From Eubacteriaceae bacterium ES3 (GTDB taxonomy: Bacteria > Bacillota > Clostridia > Eubacteriales > Eubacteriaceae), in the NCBI GenBank assembly GCA_030586155.1, contig CP130741.1, forward strand, positions 2,722,680 through 2,786,679: 64,000 bases of DNA. Reading direction: 5' to 3'. The stretch's first letter is position 1, and each line of letters starts with the position of its first letter. The notes beneath the pieces are model-generated. The model saw only the letters and a program-made list of their open reading frames with translations. It was not told the origin of the DNA and ran no database searches. Position numbers and translations under genes: made by a program. Positions 25,390 to 33,393 of the stretch are shown one piece after another.

Positions 25390-27045
25390 TTATTGATGCT
25401 GATTAGTTTGGGCCAAGGACTGGCGGCAGATCTCGGGCAGCTGATCGGACCAGGGAAGAAAAGGTTCCAGTGCGACCTCGTCATCGCAGTTTATATCCGG
25501 CAGACGTTCAAAGAGAAATTTGAGATATTCATAAGGGTTGAGCTCATTAAGTTTGGCACTCTGGATCAGGCTGAAGGCAGTGGCGGAAGCTTTGGCACCA
25601 TTGGCTGTTTTACAGAAAAGAAAGTTTTTTCTGGCCACAACAAAAGGCTTGATCTGTTGTTCGGCAATGTTGGTGGAAAGTTCACATTGGCCGTCAAGCA
25701 AAATGTTTTCCAGTACAGTCTGGTGTTTGAGACTGTAGTTGAGCGCTTTTCCAAAGGCGCTTTTGGGAAGGGTATTCTGCGACATTAATTTTACCCATGC
25801 GAAATAAGCTGTCATCAGCGGTTTAAGCTCTTTTTCCCGTCGCTCCTTACGCTCTTTCGGGGTCAGGTCTTCTTTTAACAGCGCTTTCTCAAAGACAAAC
25901 ATTTCACCTATCATCTGAACGGCCTGCCAGGCTTCGGTTTCGGTTTTTATAGTCCCTTTTGGCAATGCTTTTAGCGCATCAGTGTATTGACGTCTGGCAT
26001 GGGCAAAGCAGCAGACCCGGGTAATATCGGTTACGCTGTTATAGCCGTCATAACCGTCCGTTTGAAGGATTCCTTTGAAATTTTCAAGGAAATTTTTGGG
26101 GTGTTTGCCACTCCGGGACGGCTGATATTCAAACAACGCCATGGGTTTTCCGTATTTCCCGGGACGATACAGCCACATATAGGCCTTGCTGGTACAGGCT
26201 TCCCCATCTTTAGTCAGAACTTTCAGTGATGTCTCATCAGCCATCAGAAAGCTTTCTTTTTCCAGATGTTTTTTCATCAGCCGGTAGAGGGGTTCAAGGT
26301 AACGCTCACTGCCTTTGATGATCCAGTTGGACATCGTCGCGCGGGACAGTTCAATGCCAAAGTGTTTAAAGGTCTGCTCCTGCCGGTAAAGAGGCAGGGC
26401 TGCCGCAAATTTCTGGTATAGAATATAAGCAAGCAGACTTGGCGAAACAAAGCTGCCCGAAATAACCGGATTGGGCGCTTTAGCTGTAATAATCGGCGTT
26501 TTGATCTCATGATCCTGACAGTGTCGGCAGGCATACACTTTTCTGACATGTTCCACCCGCACCACTTTGGCGGGAATCACTTTGAGCTCCTGGCGCACTT
26601 CCTCCTTCATCTGATGCAGTGAATGGTCACACACAGGGCATACTTTCTCATCTTCATTAAGATCATAAACAATGCGTTCAACCGGCAGATCATCAAAAGA
26701 ATCCCGGTTCAGTCCCCGCTTTTTACGGCGGTGGGTAGCCACTTCGATGGATGGTTCTTCCTGCTCAGGGCGTTTCGTCACCTCCGGCTCATTAAAAAAA
26801 GAGATCTGGTTTTCAATTATGACAGTGTCAGCGGATTTGCCGAAGCGCTTCTGGGCATTCAGACGCAACTGTTCTTCGTACCATTTAATTTTTGCCTGCG
26901 CTTCTTCAAGTTCTGAATTCAGCCGAGTGTTTTCACTCTGAAGTTCAGTGATGACAGATAAAAAATCCAGTGCCGGATCTTGTGTTTCTGTTTCTGTTAA
27001 ACTGTTTTCTTTACCCATCTGATGCTTATACCGCTTTCCTGTCAT
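25390..27045 (-). CDS. tnpC: IS66 transposase TnpC
   Basis: This is the DDE transposase of IS66 elements. The N-terminal 60 residues are a coiled coil (ITELQSENTRLNSELEEAQAKIKWYEEQL). Then follow RFGKSAD, a zinc-ribbon (CPVCDHSLHQ, CRHCQDHE) and the catalytic core with ADETSLKVL, LQTDGYDGYN and NIAEQQIKPFVVARKNFLF supplying the D, D and E residues. I use the ATG at 27045 with the SD TTGGAGTGGATA; a TTG four codons earlier overlaps that SD. The length of about 551 residues and intact motifs suggest an active enzyme. Confidence 0.95.
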   Translation of the reverse strand: MTGKRYKHQMGKENSLTETETQDPALDFLSVITELQSENTRLNSELEEAQAKIKWYEEQLRLNAQKRFGKSADTVIIENQISFFNEPEVTKRPEQEEPSIEVATHRRKKRGLNRDSFDDLPVERIVYDLNEDEKVCPVCDHSLHQMKEEVRQELKVIPAKVVRVEHVRKVYACRHCQDHEIKTPIITAKAPNPVISGSFVSPSLLAYILYQKFAAALPLYRQEQTFKHFGIELSRATMSNWIIKGSERYLEPLYRLMKKHLEKESFLMADETSLKVLTKDGEACTSKAYMWLYRPGKYGKPMALFEYQPSRSGKHPKNFLENFKGILQTDGYDGYNSVTDITRVCCFAHARRQYTDALKALPKGTIKTETEAWQAVQMIGEMFVFEKALLKEDLTPKERKERREKELKPLMTAYFAWVKLMSQNTLPKSAFGKALNYSLKHQTVLENILLDGQCELSTNIAEQQIKPFVVARKNFLFCKTANGAKASATAFSLIQSAKLNELNPYEYLKFLFERLPDINCDDEVALEPFLPWSDQLPEICRQSLAQTNQHQ

Positions 27046-27144
27046 TATCCACTCCAATTACTTATGATTGGCATAATATCGCCGTTTTATGATGCTATTA
27101 TACCATAGATCAGCTGACAAAAAAAGCTTTTTCAACCTTATTTT

Positions 27145-27501
27145 TCAGATTAAAATCCGCTGTTTCACTGGCGGATGCGCCTGTTTTTCATCAAGGGTCA
27201 GTCCATCCAGCAACCACCGGAAACTTCTTTCAGTCACAACAATGGAAGGGGCGCCACTTTTTTCCGGCCACTGGAAACAGCCGTTTTCCAGACGTTTATA
27301 ATGAATCCAGAAGCCGGTCTGATCCCATACCAGGATTTTAATCAGATTCCTGCGTTTATTGCAGAATGCAAACAGGTGCATGGAAAAGGGATCTTCTTTC
27401 AGAACTTCCCTGACAATCAGGGACAGTCCATCGATACTTTTTCTGAGATCGGTGGCTCCCAGAGCTATATGCACATTTCCGGAGTTGAGGCCTGTCAACA
27501 T
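27145..27501 (-). CDS. tnpB: IS66 accessory protein TnpB
   Basis: The 118-residue protein carries the IS66 Orf2 signature: VHIALGATDLRKSIDGLSLIV, LFAFCNKRRNLIKILVWDQTGFWIHYKRLE and FRWLLDGL. TnpB is needed for IS66 transposition but its biochemical role is unclear. It follows tnpA by 3 bases. Confidence 0.95.
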   Translation of the reverse strand: MLTGLNSGNVHIALGATDLRKSIDGLSLIVREVLKEDPFSMHLFAFCNKRRNLIKILVWDQTGFWIHYKRLENGCFQWPEKSGAPSIVVTERSFRWLLDGLTLDEKQAHPPVKQRILI

Positions 27502-27504
27502 GGA

Positions 27505-27864
27505 TCAGGCCTTTCTGATTGCGCTAATTATATTTGTAAGATGATTCTCTGAAAATTCAGGCGGTATCATAACAACCACATCTGAAATCCGGATTTCTAT
27601 TACTTTTGGGGTTCCAGATAAAGGTTTTTTAAATGATATTTCCGGCGCAATAACAATTCCGGCAAAGTTGACTGTTTCTTCGGCAAACTCCTGGGGTTCC
27701 AGATCATTTAGATCCCGGTTTGCTTTGCTGATTCTCAGTTTCCAGTATCGGAATGCACTCAAAGCAAGATTATTCTTTTCGCACCACTGCCGCTGCGTCA
27801 GTCCACTTGCCAATTGTGCTTTGATCCGCTCTTCCCAGAGTATCCGATTTTCACTTTTCTCCAT
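27505..27864 (-). CDS. tnpA: IS66 accessory protein TnpA
   Basis: The 119-residue protein has the N-terminal helix-turn-helix-like region of IS66 Orf1 (WEERIKAQLASGLTQRQWCEKNNLALSAFRYWKLRI) followed by a variable linker and a C-terminal strand-rich segment (VIEIRISDVVVMIPPEF). It is the first gene of the element. Confidence 0.92.
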   Translation of the reverse strand: MEKSENRILWEERIKAQLASGLTQRQWCEKNNLALSAFRYWKLRISKANRDLNDLEPQEFAEETVNFAGIVIAPEISFKKPLSGTPKVIEIRISDVVVMIPPEFSENHLTNIISAIRKA

Positions 27865-27951
27865 AAAAAATACAATCCTTCCTTTAATAGTTTGAAAGAA
27901 TTGTATCAGTTTTTTTATTTGGTTGGTATGTGGTCTGTAATTGACGCTTAC

Positions 27952-28034
27952 CTATGTTTTCCAACTTGCATAGTACCAAACTATGCCGTGCACTCGTTTC
28001 GCTAACGCTGCACTCGTCGCGGGCTGCGCCCTAT
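27952..28034. repeat. 79-bp tandem repeats, right part (units 2b and 3)
   Basis: After the target duplication CTATGTTT (27952-27959), unit 2 resumes (TCCAACTTGCATAGTACCAA) and unit 3 begins at CACTCGTTTCGCTAACGCTG (27991). With the element and one duplication removed, the distance between unit 2 and unit 3 starts is again 79 bases. Confidence 0.87.
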
Positions 28035-28100
28035 GACTTTTGAGGGGAAAATATCTGTCAGCAAGCGAGCTTTCTGACAGATATTTTCCCCTCAAAAGTC
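28035..28100. repeat. perfect 27-bp inverted repeat with 12-base loop
   Basis: The arm at 28035-28061 (GACTTTTGAGGGGAAAATAT then CTGTCAG) pairs without mismatch with 28074-28100; the loop is CAAGCGAGCTTT. It abuts the last 79-bp repeat unit. It is not flanked by a T tract, so it is not a standard terminator; it could be the end of a repeat element or a processing signal. Confidence 0.85.
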
Positions 28101-28125
28101 GCACGGCTTAAGCTTACACGAAAGA

Positions 28126-28160
28126 AAGGCAGAACCTGGTATAAACCTTGGTTCTGCCTT
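28126..28160 (-). terminator. terminator of the first acsB
   Basis: The arms AAGGCAGAACC (28126-28136) and GGTTCTGCCTT (28150-28160) pair perfectly over 11 bp; the minus-strand tail is CTTTCTTTCG. It lies 23 bases after the acsB stop. Confidence 0.82.
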
Positions 28161-28183
28161 CAAGCATTGTTTTATGGTTTTTA

Positions 28184-30370
28184 TTACATAATTGGATCCA
28201 TGCCCAGAGCAGGATGTCCTTTTGATTCCAGGAATTCTAAAACGCCTTCAGAATCAGAAGCAATTGTTTCATCACAAACCATGTCTGCGAAGTTTTCAAT
28301 ACCAGTCAATTCTTTAACTGCTTTATTTAAACGTTCTGCAACATCATCTTTCAGTTCTTTTGGCATCCAGACAATTCGAGACAGACCACCTTCAGCAGCC
28401 ATGAATTTTTTAGAACCAATCAGGAATCGACCATGACCCATGAAACCTGGTGTTTGAACTCCACCACCGGTCATAGAGGCCAGTTCACCGAATGTCATAC
28501 CAACTGGAGATGTATCGCCGAATTCTCGGTTAACAATGATAACGCCATTCGCTTCAGGCATAATACCACAGATACATTCGAAACATCCACAAGAAGTCAT
28601 TGGGTCTTCAAGAATTGAGTACAATGTTACATTTTCAACGGCACCCTGAGAGTTTGTGGCAACTGCTTCGTCAACTGAAGCCCATCGACCCAGTTTTTCA
28701 TCAATTGCTTCGCCTTTTACAACAGGCTGGTTAGGTCCGGTTGGGTCAAGTTCTTTAGTCGCTTTAGCATCCAACCAGGAAACCGCACCACAAAGACCTA
28801 AACGTTCTGGTGTTACGATACAAACGTGGCTAGGAGCAAATGACTGACATAACAGACAGGTATAGAATTCATCAACACTTTCATCTGTCAGAGCATCCAT
28901 ACGTTCGTCACGTTCAGCGTAAATTGGTTTAACCAGTTCTTCACCAAGTCTTTTAACGTCTTCTGGATTAGTGTAGATGGTTACCTGACATTTATCAACA
29001 ACTTTGTCAAATTCATCACGCATTTTTGCGTAAAGTACTTCACCAATATGTTTTAAACGGAAACCTTTTTCAAAAGCCTCTTTAGTTAACCGAATCCATA
29101 CGATATTTCTCTGACCAACATGCATTGCACCTTCAACATAGTTCATGAAGTAGTGAATACGTCGTTCCAGAACAGTTTCGAAGTCTTTCTGCATTGCTTT
29201 ACCAGCAACTTCAACTTTAACACCTAAAGGCAAACGAACAACTTTGCCTTCTTCAAGGTTTTCATCGATATCAGGTCCGATAACTGTGATTTTATGATCT
29301 TCAATTTCTGCTAAATCGCCGGTTGTAACCAATTCCCAGCTTTCTGTTCTGTTTCCGCCGAATTCAGCGAACATGGTATCTTTACGAACTCGTTCACCTT
29401 CGAAAGCTGAAGAAACAGCAACTGGACAATCAATTTCTGTAACTTTAATTTTAATATTTCGAGCTTCTAAAGAAGTTGCTACAACTTTGTCATAATCTGG
29501 TTGATTTAATAACAGGGTTGGAACTTCGTTGATATATGTTTCTGTAGTTGCAGGGAAACCAAGTTCGATCGCAGCTGCACCAGCAGCGATGATTTTATTA
29601 TCCCAATCGCCAAATACATTAACAAATGCTTTAACACGATCTTTTGTATAAGTACGGTGTTTCAGGAAGTCGCCTGGAGGTGTAGCACCAAAAATCAAGC
29701 TTGCTCTAAGAGCAACTGAAACAACGTGGATTACTGATTCAATTTCTAATCCCAATGGGATAACTCGAAGGTCAATACCCATTTTGATATTTTGTTCAAC
29801 AGCCTGGTCGATTACTTTACCAACCATGAAAGTCAGAAGACCTTTTCCCTGATAATCTTTAACAATGTTTGCTAAGGTTTCAGAGTCTTTTGCTTCCCCG
29901 ATAATAACGGCTACACCTGGGATATCCTGAGTTACCAGTGGTACACCGAAAGATCGGATTTCAGCATCTGTTAAGTTACCTAAGTAACGGTCAGCACCGG
30001 TATTTAAACCTTCGGCATTAATATCTTCAACTTTACGTCCAGCATAAGGTGCTTCATCATAAACAAATTTAACTGCTTCGATAATTTCAGCAAACATTGC
30101 TGAAGCAGTACCAGCGTCTAATGCATCCTGCAGGTAAGGGGTACGGTGTACCTTTTCTTTTGCCAGTTCCAGAGCTTTTTCAAGTTCACCAACATTAGTG
30201 ATTTTTTCACCAGTAATAGCATAAATACAAGGAAGTGCATAAGCAGTTCCAGGGAATTTAACCGCGGTTTCTTTTCCTTTTTCAGCAACGACTTTTGCTA
30301 CGGCTTCTTCTGCCCGTTTCTGGTATTGAGCCTGACCGTCGTAGATTATATCAAAAAGATTCATATTCAT
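28184..30370 (-). CDS. acsB: acetyl-CoA synthase subunit of CODH/ACS (728 aa)
   Basis: This is the main ACS gene, last of the acsDCE-acsA-cooC-acsB run. Counting from the C-terminus, the A-cluster cysteines are at 505, 508, 517, 527, 594 and 596, one residue less than the standard Moorella numbering, and the gating Phe is at 511. The N-terminal 310 residues form the CODH-contacting domain with DLRVIPLG and SVIHVVSVALRASLIFGA. The start ATG at 30370 has a perfect SD (AAGGAGGAAAAAGTCCAT). The 728-residue length is normal. Together with AcsA it makes acetyl-CoA and CO in the cytoplasm. Confidence 0.98.
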   Translation of the reverse strand: MNMNLFDIIYDGQAQYQKRAEEAVAKVVAEKGKETAVKFPGTAYALPCIYAITGEKITNVGELEKALELAKEKVHRTPYLQDALDAGTASAMFAEIIEAVKFVYDEAPYAGRKVEDINAEGLNTGADRYLGNLTDAEIRSFGVPLVTQDIPGVAVIIGEAKDSETLANIVKDYQGKGLLTFMVGKVIDQAVEQNIKMGIDLRVIPLGLEIESVIHVVSVALRASLIFGATPPGDFLKHRTYTKDRVKAFVNVFGDWDNKIIAAGAAAIELGFPATTETYINEVPTLLLNQPDYDKVVATSLEARNIKIKVTEIDCPVAVSSAFEGERVRKDTMFAEFGGNRTESWELVTTGDLAEIEDHKITVIGPDIDENLEEGKVVRLPLGVKVEVAGKAMQKDFETVLERRIHYFMNYVEGAMHVGQRNIVWIRLTKEAFEKGFRLKHIGEVLYAKMRDEFDKVVDKCQVTIYTNPEDVKRLGEELVKPIYAERDERMDALTDESVDEFYTCLLCQSFAPSHVCIVTPERLGLCGAVSWLDAKATKELDPTGPNQPVVKGEAIDEKLGRWASVDEAVATNSQGAVENVTLYSILEDPMTSCGCFECICGIMPEANGVIIVNREFGDTSPVGMTFGELASMTGGGVQTPGFMGHGRFLIGSKKFMAAEGGLSRIVWMPKELKDDVAERLNKAVKELTGIENFADMVCDETIASDSEGVLEFLESKGHPALGMDPIM

Positions 30371-30416
30371 ATGGACTTTTTCCTCCTTAAAATTGTTTAT
30401 TCAACCAAGAATAAAA

Positions 30417-31205
30417 CTACTTTTTCTGTTTTTCCTGCACAATTTCCTGGATGCGTTCACCAAGAACTGCTATATCTGCCTTCATGACAGGATCATCATA
30501 AGGCGATTTATTATTGCGATCGGACTGAATCACTTCATCCCGATAATTTAAAAATCCGATAATATTTTCGGCTCCGATTTTTTCATTGAGGAAGGCAATA
30601 TCCGAGTCATTTCGGATTTTGTTTCCAATAACATAAACCTGCTTGACACCAATGTCGGTAGCTAATGATTTAACTTTATTAAATGTCTGTATACTTCTGA
30701 CTCCCGGTTCCACTACAACAATAAAGGCATCGACTGCTCCGGCAGTTCCTCGTCCCAGATGTTCTATACCTGCTTCCATATCCATAATGACCACATCTTT
30801 TTGATATAAAACCAGATGGTTCATCAGCATTTTAAGAAGCACGTGTTCCGGACAGACACATCCGGATCCGCCAGTATCGACGGTTCCCATTGTAAGAAGT
30901 TTTACACCATTATATTCTTTGGCATAGCGCTCTGGAATATCAGAAACTTCCGGGTTCATTTTAAACATTGACCCGAAGGTACCTTTTTCAGCAACAGTTC
31001 GCTCTTCTACCAGATCTCGCATTTCGGAGATCGGAACGATACTGTCAATCATTTCTTCACTCATTCCAAGAGCCAGGCCTAAATTGGCATCGGGGTCAGC
31101 ATCTACCGTTAAAACATTGAATCCCTTGTCTGCAAAGTATCGGCTTAAGCAAGCAGAAATGGTCGTTTTTCCAACTCCGCCTTTTCCGGTTAATGCTATT
31201 TTCAT
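30417..31205 (-). CDS. cooC: CODH nickel-insertion ATPase CooC (acsA-acsB-linked copy)
   Basis: CooC is a MinD/ParA-type ATPase that matures the nickel site of CODH. The deviant Walker A motif is KGGVGKTT at residues 8-15, with the signature lysine; the dimer-interface metal motif CxC is seen as GCVCPEH near residue 114. DVVIMDMEAGIEHLGRG is the Walker B region. The 262-residue length is normal. It lies between acsA and acsB. The second copy at 40043-40822 has a different CxC context (GCYCYVN), so the two may serve CODH and ACS respectively, an inference. Confidence 0.93.
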   Translation of the reverse strand: MKIALTGKGGVGKTTISACLSRYFADKGFNVLTVDADPDANLGLALGMSEEMIDSIVPISEMRDLVEERTVAEKGTFGSMFKMNPEVSDIPERYAKEYNGVKLLTMGTVDTGGSGCVCPEHVLLKMLMNHLVLYQKDVVIMDMEAGIEHLGRGTAGAVDAFIVVVEPGVRSIQTFNKVKSLATDIGVKQVYVIGNKIRNDSDIAFLNEKIGAENIIGFLNYRDEVIQSDRNNKSPYDDPVMKADIAVLGERIQEIVQEKQKK

Positions 31206-31235
31206 TTATATCACCTGTCTATTCTAAAATCTTAA

Positions 31236-33143
31236 TTAAATTCCTAAACCAACTCGTTTAGCTTCAATATCTTCCATAATTTTGTCAACCATTACCATAG
31301 GATCTTTTTCGAATACGAAATGAGCTCCCAGGAATTCATGACAATCTTCAGTTAACAGTTTTGTGAAGTTTGGTGAACCAAGAACCTGAGGAATAACACC
31401 CAGATATGTATTGATACCAGAACCAACAACGTAGTTAGCAATTGAAACAGCTTTTTCTGACATCCACTCAGGGGCAATACCAACAACTGGCAGTAAAGCT
31501 GGATCGATGTCTTTTTCTTCGGCACATAAGTTAACCAGTACCAGGATTCGGCTGATATCAACACAAGAACCCATATGCAGCACAGGAGGAATGTTTACAC
31601 GTTCACAGACTTCTTTCAGTCCTCGTCCACATCGTTCTTTCGCTTCTAAAGTTAATAGACCTGCTTTAGCTGCCGCCTGAGCTGCACAACCTGTAGCAAC
31701 ACAGATTACATCGCGTTTGATCAGTTCTTCCATTACTCTGATATGAGCTACATCATGTGTCTGTTTTGGATTGTTACAACCAACAACACCGGCGGCTCCA
31801 CGAAGAACACCTGCGTAAATAACGTCAGTTAATGGTTTAACACCACCCATTTCATCTTCAGTGTTTGTGTTTACTACTTTATCTAAATGATCAATTATTG
31901 TTTCTACTGAATATCCAACCATTGTAGGCATTTTGAAATCTGGAATTTCAACTTTTTCCTGAACTCGGTTAGGGTAATTCTCAATCGCGATTTTTACGAT
32001 TTCTTTAGCGTTTTCCAGACCAGTTTCTTCAGAAAATTCAATGTACATATCGCCAGCAATTTTTGCTTTCTGAGAAGTAGAAATGAATCGGGTATGGTAA
32101 GTTTTAGCCAGCGCTGGAAGAGCTGGGAAAATACACTGTACGTCAACTACTGCAGCTTCGATAGCACCAGTAATGATACACATTTCCTGCTGATAGAAGT
32201 TACCGGCAATTTTAACACCGTGACGCATTGTTAACTCATTACCTGTACAACACATACCAACAAGGTTAATACCTTTAGCACCTTTTTCTTTAGCTAATGC
32301 AACCATGTCAGGATCCTGAGAAGCTAAAACAATCATTTCGGCAAGGTTTGGATCATGTCCGTGGATCAAAATGTTAACCTGATCACCGCTGATACATCCT
32401 AAGTTAGATTCTGTTGGTTTTGCTGTTGGTGTTCCATATAAAATATCAGAGAATTCAGTACCGATCATGGAACCGCCCCAGCCATCAGCCATCCCGGTTC
32501 TCATGCCGCGTCGGAATAAGCTTTCATAGTCTGAAGCACAACCGATATGGGTAGAGTGCATCAGAGTTGTTACTTCCATATCAACTGCTCGAGGTGCAAT
32601 ATTTTCTCTTTCCCAAATTTCCTGTCGAGCCTTAGGTGCACGAGTAAGGAATCTCTGAGTTCCAAAAGGTTTTCCGAATTCTTCCAGAGCGATTTCTGCT
32701 ACTTCATGAGCCAGTGCATAAGTTTCTCTAGTCTCAGCGTCTTCGATTCCCCATTCTTTAGCAACAACCCGAAGTTTCTTTTCATCTCTAATTTTGAAAG
32801 GACCTTCAGCTTTTGCAGCATGCATAGCATGAACAATATCTCGAGCATGGTCAGAGTGGGCTGAACATCCACCAGCTACCATACGGGCAAAGTTTCTGGC
32901 TACAATGGTATCAGCGTTAGCGCCACAAATACCTCTTTGAGCCCCTTTACCAGGAGTCGGACTTACACGACAAGGTCCCATTGCACAAATTCGACAACAT
33001 ACACCAGCTTCTCCAAAACCACACTGGGTTTTCTGCGCCGCTTTACGATCCCATAAAGTTTCTGCGCCATCTTTTTGAGCTTTTGCGAGTAAAGCTTCAG
33101 CTGTAACATCACTTTTCAACAATTCATTGATATTATTGCTCAT
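31236..33143 (-). CDS. acsA: carbon-monoxide dehydrogenase catalytic subunit (CODH)
   Basis: AcsA reduces CO2 to CO at the Ni-Fe-S C-cluster. The N-terminal Fe-S ligands are Cys41, Cys49, Cys50, Cys53 and Cys58 (QCGFGEAGVCCRICAMGPC), which hold the D and B clusters. Further hallmarks are ARNFARMVAGGCSAHSDH, the THIGCASDYESL region carrying the C-cluster His, and later cysteine motifs CCTGNE, GCNNPK, ATGCAAQAAAKAG and HMGSCVDISR. The 635-residue length matches CooS/AcsA proteins. It is expected to form the core dimer with AcsB. A 250-base gap separates it from acsE and may hold its own promoter. Confidence 0.98.
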   Translation of the reverse strand: MSNNINELLKSDVTAEALLAKAQKDGAETLWDRKAAQKTQCGFGEAGVCCRICAMGPCRVSPTPGKGAQRGICGANADTIVARNFARMVAGGCSAHSDHARDIVHAMHAAKAEGPFKIRDEKKLRVVAKEWGIEDAETRETYALAHEVAEIALEEFGKPFGTQRFLTRAPKARQEIWERENIAPRAVDMEVTTLMHSTHIGCASDYESLFRRGMRTGMADGWGGSMIGTEFSDILYGTPTAKPTESNLGCISGDQVNILIHGHDPNLAEMIVLASQDPDMVALAKEKGAKGINLVGMCCTGNELTMRHGVKIAGNFYQQEMCIITGAIEAAVVDVQCIFPALPALAKTYHTRFISTSQKAKIAGDMYIEFSEETGLENAKEIVKIAIENYPNRVQEKVEIPDFKMPTMVGYSVETIIDHLDKVVNTNTEDEMGGVKPLTDVIYAGVLRGAAGVVGCNNPKQTHDVAHIRVMEELIKRDVICVATGCAAQAAAKAGLLTLEAKERCGRGLKEVCERVNIPPVLHMGSCVDISRILVLVNLCAEEKDIDPALLPVVGIAPEWMSEKAVSIANYVVGSGINTYLGVIPQVLGSPNFTKLLTEDCHEFLGAHFVFEKDPMVMVDKIMEDIEAKRVGLGI

Positions 33144-33237
33144 ATTTTTCTACCTCTCTAAATTTATAATTTATGCAGACAACCACTTTTCGTATATTCG
33201 TAATATTTACATTTTTTATGTTTGTTATATTTTTAAC

Positions 33238-33266
33238 TTTACAAAACGCAAATTATGGTATACAAT
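33238..33266 (+). promoter_or_regulatory. predicted plus-strand promoter between acsE and acsA
   Basis: TTTACA (33238-33243) and TACAAT (33261-33266) are exactly 17 bases apart. It points against the acs genes and would start an RNA near 33273 that ends at the terminator 33299-33357. Confidence 0.6.
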
Positions 33267-33272
33267 ACTAGT

Positions 33273-33357
33273 TGAGTGACACATTATACATAGTTATTGC
33301 TCCTGATATCCTTTTCCAGTGCAGAAAGAAAAGGAATTATATCAGGGGCTTTTTTTA
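33273..33357 (+). ncRNA. predicted small RNA on the opposite strand within the acs operon
   Basis: An approximately 85-nucleotide transcript is predicted from the promoter at 33238-33266 to a strong terminator at 33299-33357. The terminator stem is GCTCCTGATAT pairing with ATATCAGGGGC, extended by CCTTTTC/GAAAAGG across a 4-base bulge, followed by seven T. There is no coding potential in this stretch. It is complementary to the acsE-acsA intercistronic mRNA. No known RNA family is recognised. Confidence 0.5.
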
Positions 33358-33393
33358 TTTTAGTATTTTCAAACACCTTTTAGTAAGGTTTTA

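Larger units (their letters stand above)
25300..27951. mobile_element. intact IS66-family insertion sequence, 2652 bp
   Basis: The ends are inverted repeats that start GTAAGCGTCAA: 25300-25324 and 27927-27951 match at about 23 of 25 positions. GTAAGCG is the usual IS66 tip. The element is flanked by the 8-bp direct repeat CTATGTTT (25292-25299 and 27952-27959), the target duplication length of IS66. It encodes TnpA, TnpB and TnpC, all intact and on the minus strand. It sits inside a 79-bp repeat array between the two acsB genes. Confidence 0.95.

Noticed and set aside
25173-28034. Repeat array considered as a CRISPR
   Set aside because: The 79-base units are contiguous and similar along their whole length, with no unique spacers and no cas genes nearby.
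22203-30370. Recent gene conversion as the explanation for the near-identical C-terminal halves of AcsB
   Set aside because: The DNA of the matching regions differs at roughly one base in eight, mostly at third codon positions, which points to long-term selection rather than recent copying.
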